NCBI GenBank assembly: GCA_018241725.1
Contig: JAFEDI010000105.1
Location: forward strand, 124,001 to 188,000
From: Pseudomonadota bacterium
Lineage (GTDB): Bacteria > Pseudomonadota > Gammaproteobacteria > Burkholderiales > Rhodocyclaceae
Reading direction: 5' to 3'
Length of the DNA stretch: 64,000 nt
The notes beneath the pieces are model-generated. The model worked only from the letters and a program-made list of their open reading frames with translations, made no database searches and was not told where the DNA came from. The stretch's first letter is position 1, and each line of letters begins with the position of its first letter. A program made the position numbers and the translations under genes. Positions 1 through 6,602 of this stretch are shown here, one piece after another.

Positions 1-48
1 ACCAGTCCAATATATATTACCGACCTAACTAATACTTCCTGGATATAT

Positions 49-933
49 ATGGAGCTGCGCCATCTGCGCTACTTCGTCGCCGTTGCCGAGGAGCTCAATT
101 TCACCCGCGCCGCGGAACGCCTGCACATAGGCCAGCCGCCGCTGAGCCAGCAGATCCAGGCATTGGAAGAGATGCTCGGCGTGCAGCTCTTCGAGCGCAC
201 CAAGCGCCGCGTGGCGCTGACGCCGCCCGGCCAGCGCTTTCTGGAGCACGCCCGCCGCGTGCTGGAGCAAGCCGGGCGCGCGGTGGACGACGTGCGCCGG
301 GTGGCCCGTGGCGAGGTGGGCGAGCTGAAGATCGGCTTCACCTCGTCCCTGCCCTTCACCGCCGTGTTGCCCAACCTGGTCCGCCGCTACCGGGAGCAGC
401 GCCCGGACGTGACGCTCAACCTGCGCGAAATGTTCACCCCCGACCAGTACACGGCCATCGAGGCCGGCGAACTGGACCTGGGCTTCGTGCGCTACACCGG
501 GCTGGAAACGCCGACCGGCCTCGACGTGCGGGAGATCCACAACGACCCCCTGCGCCTCGTCATCAACGCCGCCCATCCGCTGGCCAGCCGCCCGGTGCTG
601 AGCCTCGCCGACCTGCACGGAGAGGGCTTCATCACCTACCCGATCACCGTCGGCACCGGCCTCACCATCCTGCTCCGCGAGCTGTGCCAGAAGGCCGGCT
701 TCGAGCCGCGCATCGTGCAGATTGCCGGCGAGGCCACCACGCAGATCGGCCTCGTCGCCGCCGGCCTCGGCGTGGCGCTGCTGCCGGCCCCGCTGGAATG
801 CGTGCGCATCGAGGGCGTGTGCTACCTGCCGGTCAGCGATGCCGGCGCCTACCTGTCGCTGGGTGTGGCGACGCGGAAAGGCGACCGCAATCCGCTGGTG
901 GAACAATTCCTGTCCAACCTGTATTCGGACTGA
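49..933 (+). CDS. LysR-family transcriptional regulator
   Basis: A 294-residue LysR-type regulator of usual length. The first 60 residues form the winged helix-turn-helix (MELRHLRYFVAVAEELNFTRAAERLH, then PPLSQQIQALE). Residues from about 90 form the two-lobed effector-binding domain (VGELKIGFTSSLPF). The sequence is closest in style to the CynR/BenM/CatM subgroup, whose members respond to small acids, but the effector cannot be told. The ATG at 49 gives the canonical LysR N-terminus. No good Shine-Dalgarno precedes it: the upstream 48 bases are AT-rich (tggatatat) and are cut by the window edge. LysR regulators usually control a divergent neighbour, which here would lie outside the window. 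Confidence 0.93.
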   Translation: MELRHLRYFVAVAEELNFTRAAERLHIGQPPLSQQIQALEEMLGVQLFERTKRRVALTPPGQRFLEHARRVLEQAGRAVDDVRRVARGEVGELKIGFTSSLPFTAVLPNLVRRYREQRPDVTLNLREMFTPDQYTAIEAGELDLGFVRYTGLETPTGLDVREIHNDPLRLVINAAHPLASRPVLSLADLHGEGFITYPITVGTGLTILLRELCQKAGFEPRIVQIAGEATTQIGLVAAGLGVALLPAPLECVRIEGVCYLPVSDAGAYLSLGVATRKGDRNPLVEQFLSNLYSD

Positions 934-1048
934 AAAGTCGACAAATTTGACAGTGACTGCAAGCGGGCGCCCGAGGCAACCGCCTCCCCCACAATAACGC
1001 GACAAAAACAGCAAAAACTACAGATACATACAGAATTCAAGGTGATTT

Positions 1049-1063
1049 TGGCACGTATATGGC
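1049..1063 (+). promoter_or_regulatory. Candidate sigma-54 promoter
   Basis: TGGCACGTATATGGC matches the sigma-54 consensus TGGCAC-N5-TTGC with a perfect -24 box, the invariant GG (1050-1051) and GC (1062-1063) ten bases apart, and one mismatch in the -12 box. Transcription would start near 1075 and run into the PEP-CTERM peptidase. Sigma-54 control of PEP-CTERM genes with the PrsK/PrsR two-component system is known in related bacteria. Neither regulator is in this window. Confidence 0.65.
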
Positions 1064-1193
1064 TTTATTCTGAACGCAAGAATCTCGTCACACGCATTAC
1101 CTGCACGACAAATCCGAGTGGTCCAGTCGTCACGGATCCACCCAACGAGAGAGTCCCGAAACCATCCAGTGCCGGAGTCGCCGGAGGCGGCTG

Positions 1194-1233
1194 ATGGGCC
1201 AATGGGCCAATGGGCCAATGGGCCAATGGGCCA
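1194..1233. repeat. Five tandem copies of ATGGGCCA
   Basis: The octamer ATGGGCCA is repeated five times without a mismatch, ending about 33 bases before the peptidase start codon. It lies in the presumed untranslated leader. Such a perfect 8-bp array is prone to slipped-strand changes and could alter leader length or structure. It has no spacers and is not a CRISPR array. Confidence 0.95.
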
Positions 1234-1266
1234 AATGCGACGATGGCATGAACAGGAGGACTCACC

Positions 1267-2496
1267 ATGTCTCGTTGGCGTTCCGTCGCATTCATCCTTG
1301 CGGTTTTCAGCCATATGCCCGCCTGGGCTTATGTCGTGGCCAGCTTCGATACCGCGGGCATCACCTCAGTCTCCGGCCCCGTCCTACCCACGCAGGTCTA
1401 CACCTTCGACTTCACCCTCAACTCGCTGGCATCCGCCGCGACCACGCCGCTCGTTACCGGCCCAAGCAGCTTTGGATACCTCAATGTCGTAAACGGCGAC
1501 CAGTGGGTCATCCGTAACGAGCCCATTCCGCTCGTGCAATCATTGACCGAAGAATCGCAGCATTTCTGGTTCACCCAGAGCGGCACGGCATTCTCCAGCG
1601 TCAAGGCGATTTTCAACAGCGATCCCTTTGTGCCCCTCCTGCCCTCCTCGCTGCCCGGCGTCGACAGCCAGTGGTCGAACGTAGGACTGCTGCCTGCCAA
1701 TACCACATACGGGAGTAACGACCTGCACGGCGAGGTCGGCGGTGGCACTCCAGTCGTCAGCCCGCCGCCCGCGGCCGTCCCCATCATCGAAGGCTACCTG
1801 CGCGGCGGGGTACCTGACATCAAGCAACTCAATGAAGAGTGCGGCCCGACCTCTACGCTCAACTCCCTGCTGTGGCTGGCCAAGAAATACGGGTTTTCGG
1901 TCGACAAGCTGCCCAAGCTGGCGGACGGCTCCCTCGACCAGCAAACCCTCCTGAAGCAGATCGCCGCCGCAATGCAGAAACGCAACACGGACGGGAGCAC
2001 CGGCCTGCCCAATAACTGGAACCCGGAAACCCCGATCACCAACGGCGACCGGGGTTATCCCGGCTTGGATCGCGGCTCCTTCGAGGCCGGCCTGAACGAC
2101 ATCATCAAGGCCACCTTGCTGCCCGTGGTGGAGGAAGGCGGCGTCAATGATCCCAAGGCACAAGGCGCCTCAACCTTTGATTTCGTGAAGCAGGAACTGA
2201 AAAGAGGACAGGACGTGGAATTCCTGATCACCTGGCCCAGCGGTAATTCCCACTGGGTGACCGTCACGGGCTACGTCGATGCGGGAACGGACAACAAGAC
2301 GCTCATCGTGCACGACCCCGGCGTGGCCAATGGTAATAACTACTGGAAGATCAAGGACGATGGTTCATTGACAGCTCCGGTCGGCACAGCCAACCGCGCC
2401 GTAGCCGAATCCGTAATCCCCGAACCTCCGATGCTCGCCCTGCTTTGCACGGCGCTGTTCGCCCTCTTCGGACTCCACGGACGTCAGCGGGCCTGA
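1267..2496 (+). CDS. PEP-CTERM-anchored papain-like (C39-type) cysteine peptidase
   Basis: A 409-residue exported protein. Residues 1-21 form a signal peptide ending near AWAYV. Residues 22-170 form a beta-rich domain of unknown role. Residues 175-360 look like a C39-type/papain-fold peptidase, with a nucleophile motif ECGPTS (Cys192), a histidine in SHWVTVTGYV (His329) and an acidic residue in VHDPG (Asp350). The C-terminus carries a PEP-CTERM sorting signal: PEP at 385-387, a hydrophobic helix, then the basic tail HGRQRA. Exosortase would cleave it for transfer to the cell surface. The ATG follows AGGAGGA. No exosortase or exopolysaccharide gene is present, so the protein depends on machinery elsewhere. 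It could act on other surface proteins. The substrate is unknown. Confidence 0.8.
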   Translation: MSRWRSVAFILAVFSHMPAWAYVVASFDTAGITSVSGPVLPTQVYTFDFTLNSLASAATTPLVTGPSSFGYLNVVNGDQWVIRNEPIPLVQSLTEESQHFWFTQSGTAFSSVKAIFNSDPFVPLLPSSLPGVDSQWSNVGLLPANTTYGSNDLHGEVGGGTPVVSPPPAAVPIIEGYLRGGVPDIKQLNEECGPTSTLNSLLWLAKKYGFSVDKLPKLADGSLDQQTLLKQIAAAMQKRNTDGSTGLPNNWNPETPITNGDRGYPGLDRGSFEAGLNDIIKATLLPVVEEGGVNDPKAQGASTFDFVKQELKRGQDVEFLITWPSGNSHWVTVTGYVDAGTDNKTLIVHDPGVANGNNYWKIKDDGSLTAPVGTANRAVAESVIPEPPMLALLCTALFALFGLHGRQRA

Positions 2497-2506
2497 AGGA
2501 TGAAGA

Positions 2507-2539
2507 ATGCCCCGGAAAGCCGACGGCCTTCCGGGGCAT
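2507..2539. terminator. Hairpin between convergent genes
   Basis: A perfect 11-bp stem (ATGCCCCGGAA at 2507-2517, TTCCGGGGCAT at 2529-2539) with an 11-base loop lies between the stop codons of two convergent genes. It could stop transcription in both directions. There is no long T-run on either side, so it is a hairpin of uncertain efficiency. Confidence 0.6.
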
Positions 2540-2563
2540 CTGCTCTGTGGCACGAACGCAGGC

Positions 2564-4447
2564 TCAGCGCCCGATGCGTCCCTTGCCACGGGCCAGTCGG
2601 TGCAGTACCGCGACGAGGGCATCGACCTCTTCGCAGGTGTTGTAGAAGGCCAGCGACGGTCGCACCGTGGCTTCCTGGCCGAAGCGGCGCAGGATGGGCT
2701 GGGCGCAGTGGTGGCCGGAGCGCACCGCGATGCCTTCCTCGTTGAGGGCACGGCCGACCTCTTCCGGCCGGTAGCCGTCGAGCACCAGGGACAGCACCGA
2801 AGCCTTGTCCCGGGCGGTGCCGATCAGCTTGAGGCCGGGCACGGTGAGCACACCGCGCGTCGCATAGACCAGCAGGTCATGCTCATAGCGGGCGATGTTG
2901 TCCATGCCGATGCGCTCCACGTAGTCGAGCGCCGCACCGAGTCCCACCGCGTCGGCGATGTTGCCGGTGCCGGCCTCGAAGCGGGTCGGCGGCGCGTGGT
3001 AGATCGTCTTCTCGAAGGTCACGTCGGCAATCATGTTGCCGCCGCCCTGCCACGGGGGCATGTCTTCGAGGACGGCGCGCTTGCCATACACCGCGCCGAT
3101 GCCGGTCGGCCCGAAGACCTTGTGGCCGGAGAACACGAAGAAGTCCGCGCCGATGTCCTGCACATTGACCCGCATGTGGGAGACGGACTGGGCGCCGTCC
3201 ACCACCGCCAGCGCACCCGCGCTGTGGGCGATCGCGACGATCTCCTTGACCGGCACGACGGTACCGAGGGCGTTGGAGACCTGGGTCACCGAGACGATCT
3301 TGGTGCGGCTGGTGAGCAGCTTGCGGAACTCGTCGAGCAGCACCTGCCCCGTGTCGTCCACCGGGATCACCTTCAGCTTCGCCCCCTTGGCGGCGGCGAG
3401 CTGCTGCCAGGGCACGATGTTGGCGTGGTGCTCCAGGTGGGAGACGATGATCTCGTCGCCTTCGCCGACGTTCTTCCAGCCCCAGGTCTTGGCGATCAGG
3501 TTGATGCCTTCGGTCGCCCCGCGCACGAAGATGATCTCCTCAGTGGACGCCGCGCCGAGGAAGCGCGCCACCTTGCTGCGCGCACCTTCGTAAGCGTCCG
3601 TCGCCCGCGCCGCCAGCTCGTGCGCGGCGCGGTGGATGTTGGAGTTCTCGTGCTGGTAGAAGTAGGCCAGCCGGTCGATCACCGCCTGCGGCTTGTGGGT
3701 CGTCGCGGCGTTGTCGAACCAGATCAGCTGCTTGCCGTTCACCCGCTCCTGCAGGATCGGGAAATCGCGGCGCACCGCCTGCACGTCGAAGGCCGGATGG
3801 GCCGACGGCTGGGGCTTGGGCGCTTCCGCCTGGCGGCTGGGTTCCAGCCCCGTGTCCAGGAAGTAGAAATGCCCGGGCGCGGTGGCCGTCGGCGCAGCGG
3901 CGGTACGCCGGTCGCCGGCGATCTCCGCCAGGATGGAATGCAGCTCGGCCTCGCCCGGCAGCCCGAAGGACTGGGGCACGACGCGATTCTCGGCGACCGG
4001 CAGCGCGCCCTGCGGCACCGATTGCACGGCGCTCGCCTCGCCCAGGAAGTAATAGGGCGTGGACGGCGCGATCGGCGGCGGCGAAGCCGGCGGGCTGAAG
4101 GTCGGCAGCGCGGCCGCGTAGGCTTCCGGTACGCCGAGCACGGGATTGCCGGCCTTGCCGGCGGCACTGGCGTGATCCAGCGGCACCGATTCGGCGGCGA
4201 CCGGCGCCACCGGCGCGGCGGCCGTCAGCTGCGGGCCGACGTCGCCGAGACGGATCTCCGGCGGCACCTCGGGCTGCGGCGCGGCGGCTCCGAAACCGCC
4301 GAGGCTGTTCGGCCCCGGCAGCCCGTTGGGCAGCGCGGCGAAGAACTCACCGGCCAACCGGGCCAGCACGCTCTCGTCGGGTACGCCCGCCGGTGCGCTG
4401 CCGCCCAGGGCCGCGAGCCCCTCACTTGTAGGTGTCGGGATAGTCAT
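2564..4447 (-). CDS. Encapsulin cargo cysteine desulfurase (SufS-like, with N-terminal targeting extension)
   Basis: A 627-residue group II cysteine desulfurase, about 200 residues longer than SufS. Residues 220-627 are the PLP enzyme: PLP lysine near 443 in FSGHKVFGPTG, persulfide-forming cysteine near 581 in SGHHCAQP. It turns cysteine into alanine plus sulfane sulfur. Residues 1-215 are Pro/Ala-rich and probably disordered, with islands LARLAGEFFAALP (28-40), PYYFL (131-135) and HFYFL (193-197). Such extensions direct cysteine desulfurases into family 2A encapsulin shells. The start chosen is the ATG at 4447, with GGAG about 13 bases upstream inside the shell gene. An in-frame ATG at 4471 would add eight residues. 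The gene overlaps the shell gene by 26 bases, which suggests translational coupling. Confidence 0.92.
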   Translation of the reverse strand: MTIPTPTSEGLAALGGSAPAGVPDESVLARLAGEFFAALPNGLPGPNSLGGFGAAAPQPEVPPEIRLGDVGPQLTAAAPVAPVAAESVPLDHASAAGKAGNPVLGVPEAYAAALPTFSPPASPPPIAPSTPYYFLGEASAVQSVPQGALPVAENRVVPQSFGLPGEAELHSILAEIAGDRRTAAAPTATAPGHFYFLDTGLEPSRQAEAPKPQPSAHPAFDVQAVRRDFPILQERVNGKQLIWFDNAATTHKPQAVIDRLAYFYQHENSNIHRAAHELAARATDAYEGARSKVARFLGAASTEEIIFVRGATEGINLIAKTWGWKNVGEGDEIIVSHLEHHANIVPWQQLAAAKGAKLKVIPVDDTGQVLLDEFRKLLTSRTKIVSVTQVSNALGTVVPVKEIVAIAHSAGALAVVDGAQSVSHMRVNVQDIGADFFVFSGHKVFGPTGIGAVYGKRAVLEDMPPWQGGGNMIADVTFEKTIYHAPPTRFEAGTGNIADAVGLGAALDYVERIGMDNIARYEHDLLVYATRGVLTVPGLKLIGTARDKASVLSLVLDGYRPEEVGRALNEEGIAVRSGHHCAQPILRRFGQEATVRPSLAFYNTCEEVDALVAVLHRLARGKGRIGR

Positions 4448-5351
4448 GGTACTTGCCGATCTCCACGTCATCGAGGACAGCCAGTGCGTCGTCGGTCAGC
4501 ACGGCCAGCGAGCAGTACAGCGAAATCAGGTAGGACGCGATGGCGTTGCGGTTGATGCCCATGAAGCGCACGGACAGGCCCGGGCTCTGCTCGCCGGCCA
4601 GGCCGGGCTGGAACAGGCCGACCACGCCCTGACGCTTTTCGCCGGTGCGCAGCAGCAGGATCTTGCTCTTGCCGTCCTCGACCGGCACCTTGTCCGACGG
4701 CACCAGCGGGATGCCGCGCCAGGTCAGGAACTGGGAGCCGAACAGGCTGACGGTCGGGGGCGGCACGCCGCGGCGGGTGCATTCGCGGCCGAAGGCAGCG
4801 ATTGCCAGCGGGTGGGCCAGGAAGAAGCCGGGCTCCTTCCAGACCTTGGTGATCAGGTCGTCCAGATCGTCCGGGGTCGGGGCGCCGGTCAGCGTGGAGA
4901 TGCGCTGCTCGTCGGACACGTTGGCCAGCAGGCCGTAGTCCGGGTTGTTGATCAGTTCGCTTTCCTGACGCTCCTTGATGGTCTCGACGGTCAGGCGCAG
5001 CTGTTCCTTGATCTGGTCGTGGGGGCTGCTGTACAGGTCGGAGACGCGGGTGTGCACGTCGAGGATGGTGGTGACCGCGTTCAGGAAGTACTCGCGGGGC
5101 GCCTCGTCGTAATCCACGAAGGTCTGCGGCAGCTCGGACTCGTCGCGCTGGGAGCAGGCCACACGCACGTCGCGGGGGTTCTTGACCTTGTTCAGGCGGT
5201 AGATGCCCGCCTCGACCGGCAGCCACTGCAGCAGATGCACCAGCCAGCGCGGGGAGATCGTGGACAGCTGCGGAACGGTTTTGGTGGCATTCGCCAACTG
5301 CCGGGCGGCATTGTCGCCAAGGGCAGTCGGAACATCGATATGGTCGGCCAT
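4422..5351 (-). CDS. Family 2A encapsulin nanocompartment shell protein
   Basis: A 309-residue protein of the SrpI-like family 2A encapsulins, which have the HK97 phage-capsid fold and self-assemble into protein shells. Recognisable features are the N-terminal arm (PQLSTISPRWLVHLLQWLPVEAGIYRLN), the acidic RDESELPQTFVDYDEAPREYFL segment, and the C-terminal IGKYHDYPDTYK. The family is known for packaging cysteine desulfurase and storing elemental sulfur. The next gene is exactly such a cargo enzyme and overlaps this one. A strong Shine-Dalgarno (AAGGAG, 5 bases before ATG) supports the start. Hairpin 5447-5473 separates it from the upstream regulator gene, so it may have its own promoter. Confidence 0.93.
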   Translation of the reverse strand: MADHIDVPTALGDNAARQLANATKTVPQLSTISPRWLVHLLQWLPVEAGIYRLNKVKNPRDVRVACSQRDESELPQTFVDYDEAPREYFLNAVTTILDVHTRVSDLYSSPHDQIKEQLRLTVETIKERQESELINNPDYGLLANVSDEQRISTLTGAPTPDDLDDLITKVWKEPGFFLAHPLAIAAFGRECTRRGVPPPTVSLFGSQFLTWRGIPLVPSDKVPVEDGKSKILLLRTGEKRQGVVGLFQPGLAGEQSPGLSVRFMGINRNAIASYLISLYCSLAVLTDDALAVLDDVEIGKYHDYPDTYK

Positions 5352-5446
5352 GGGAGCTCCTTATGAATTAAAAGTGGAATCGTTATGAAATATGGAGATA
5401 AGCGAGTGTCCTTTCCGGACTTCTTCGCTTCAACCGGCTATAGACG

Positions 5447-5473
5447 GCAAAGGCCCGGGCGGCGGGCCTTTGC
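5447..5473 (-). terminator. Strong hairpin between XRE gene and encapsulin gene
   Basis: A perfect 10-bp stem (GCAAAGGCCC at 5447-5456 with GGGCCTTTGC at 5464-5473) closes a 7-base loop. It lies 41 bases after the XRE regulator stop and about 95 bases before the shell gene start. It could terminate or attenuate read-through from the upstream genes, or stabilise the 3' end of a processed message. No T-tract follows. A small inverted repeat GTCC-N5-GGAC (5408-5420) lies between it and the shell gene and could be an operator. Confidence 0.55.
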
Positions 5474-5514
5474 GAGAGGCTCCAGGCATGCAACCGGCCA
5501 GAGAAGGCTCGGCC

Positions 5515-5763
5515 CTACTCCGCTGCCAGGCCCTCGAAACGGGCGATCAGCGCCGACGCGGGCAGACCGAGGGCATAGGCCAGCTTGCCGACGGTGAGCA
5601 GGGACGGCATGGCCTTGCCGCGCTCCAGGTCGCCGACATAGGTGCGGTTGAGATCGGCATATTCGGCAAGTTGCTCCTGGGACCAGTCGCGCTCCTCGCG
5701 CAGGCGGCGTACCAGGGCGCCGAAACGGATGGCCAGGCCGGAGAGGCCGATGGATGTGAGCAT
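5515..5763 (-). CDS. XRE-family helix-turn-helix regulator
   Basis: An 82-residue single-domain Cro/C1-type DNA-binding protein. The helix-turn-helix spans about residues 14-68 (RLREERDWSQEQLAEYADLNRTYVGDLERGKAMPSL is the typical XRE pattern), leaving only a short tail, so there is no sensor domain. The start at 5763 follows AAGGA about 9 bases upstream. An upstream extension is open but has no start signal. It lies between the rhodanese and the encapsulin genes, all on the minus strand. A role as local regulator of the nanocompartment genes is inferred from position only. Confidence 0.85.
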   Translation of the reverse strand: MLTSIGLSGLAIRFGALVRRLREERDWSQEQLAEYADLNRTYVGDLERGKAMPSLLTVGKLAYALGLPASALIARFEGLAAE

Positions 5764-5881
5764 GGGATGGGTCCTTGTATGAGTCGGTGCGGGCTCAGGG
5801 CTCCGGGGACGGCTCCCCTGTGGGTCGGACTTCACGGCGCATTCCACCGGCAGCCCGCCCCGCAGGAGAGCGGAGGCGGCT

Positions 5882-6394
5882 TCAGTCCTGGATCCACGGC
5901 AGACCACGCAGGCGCCAGCCGCCGAGTGCGCCGCGGCGCTGCTCGCCATCCAGATCGCCCTCGAAGCCCTCGAGAATGTTGAAGGCATTGACGAAACCGG
6001 CCTTGGCAGCTGCTTCGGCGGCGGAGACGGAACGCTTGCCGCTGCGACAGAGGAAGACCACCAGCGCGTCCTTCCTGACCTTGGCTTCGAGCTCCTTCAC
6101 GAAGCGCGGATTGCGGTTCATCGACGTGCCGGTCGCCCAGGCCACGTGGATGCCGGCCGGCACATGGCCGACGAACTTGCGTTCTTCGGCGGTGCGCACG
6201 TCCACCAGCACGGCTCGGCCGTCGGCGACGAGCTTCCAGGCGTCCGTCGGCGTGAGGCCTCCGGCATAGGTCAGACCGTCCGCCAGGGCCTGCTGGCGGG
6301 CATTTTCGAGAAGGGTTTCGGCGATGTCGGCACTGCCGCCGGAGGGTGCTGTCGCACTGTCCGCAGAAGCCGAATCGATGGAGGCATCGAGCAT
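5882..6394 (-). CDS. Rhodanese-like sulfurtransferase of the encapsulin cluster
   Basis: A 170-residue single-domain rhodanese. The domain runs from about residue 45 (GLTPTDAWKLVADGRAVLVDVRTAEER) to 160. The active-site loop CRSGKRS begins at Cys116, so it can form a persulfide and transfer sulfane sulfur. No signal peptide is visible, so it is probably cytoplasmic. The first 40 residues are Ser/Ala-rich. It is the promoter-proximal gene of the set that includes the XRE regulator, the encapsulin shell and the cysteine desulfurase, which suggests it accepts or donates the sulfur made by the desulfurase. Its Shine-Dalgarno (GGGAG, 7 bases before ATG) lies within a perfect inverted repeat. Confidence 0.88.
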   Translation of the reverse strand: MLDASIDSASADSATAPSGGSADIAETLLENARQQALADGLTYAGGLTPTDAWKLVADGRAVLVDVRTAEERKFVGHVPAGIHVAWATGTSMNRNPRFVKELEAKVRKDALVVFLCRSGKRSVSAAEAAAKAGFVNAFNILEGFEGDLDGEQRRGALGGWRLRGLPWIQD

Positions 6395-6398
6395 GAGC

Positions 6399-6451
6399 GT
6401 TCTCCCGCAAGTGAATGGCCGGCACCCAATGTGGCCGGCTGACGGGAGAAC
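6399..6451 (-). promoter_or_regulatory. Leader hairpin that would sequester the rhodanese ribosome binding site
   Basis: On the minus strand the leader contains GTTCTCCCG (6451-6443) and, just before the ATG, its exact complement CGGGAGAAC (6407-6399), which includes the Shine-Dalgarno GGGAG. A nested pair of GCCGGC segments could extend the structure inside the 35-base loop. A folded leader would hide the ribosome binding site, and opening it would allow translation. This is a candidate translational switch at the head of the encapsulin gene set. The ligand or trigger is unknown. A further inverted repeat TCCGC-N4-GCGGA lies upstream at 6460-6473. Confidence 0.55.
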
Positions 6452-6541
6452 ATTAACGATCCGCTCCGGCGGAACGAACCAAGAAGATTTCAGAAGCCTT
6501 GCAGCTTGCGCCTCATATGCACTGCACGAAATCTGATAAGC

Positions 6542-6570
6542 AAACCGCCCGCGACGGGTGCGGGCGGTTT
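6542..6570 (-). terminator. Terminator of the exb-ton operon
   Basis: A perfect 11-bp stem (AAACCGCCCGC at 6542-6552, GCGGGCGGTTT at 6560-6570) lies about 33 bases beyond the tonB stop codon. On the minus strand the 3' arm ends GCGGTTT and is followed by GCTTATC. This is the form of an intrinsic terminator, and it separates the ton genes from the encapsulin cluster. Confidence 0.75.
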
Positions 6571-6602
6571 GGTCTTGCTAGCTTGTCGAACTGCGTTGGG
6601 GC

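Larger units (their letters stand above)
934..1266. other. Intergenic region with sigma-54 promoter and octamer repeat
   Basis: A 333-base non-coding gap between the LysR gene and the PEP-CTERM peptidase. It contains a strong sigma-54 promoter candidate (1049-1063) and a five-copy octamer repeat (1194-1233). A good Shine-Dalgarno (AGGAGGA, about 1251-1257) lies just before the peptidase ATG. The implied leader between promoter and start is roughly 190 bases. Short open frames reading through the repeat on either strand are products of its periodicity. Confidence 0.7.

Noticed and set aside
1194-1233. Octamer repeat as a CRISPR array or coding repeat
   Set aside because: The units are only 8 bases with no spacers, and there are no cas genes. 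Short peptides read from it (for example WPIGPLAHWPIGP) come from the repeat itself.
2507-4555. A 682-codon open frame antisense to the cysteine desulfurase
   Set aside because: It mirrors the opposite strand's codon bias, has no recognisable domain and lies over a secure gene. The same applies to long antisense frames over the RND genes (13034-15229, 15928-18810, 43964-45748).
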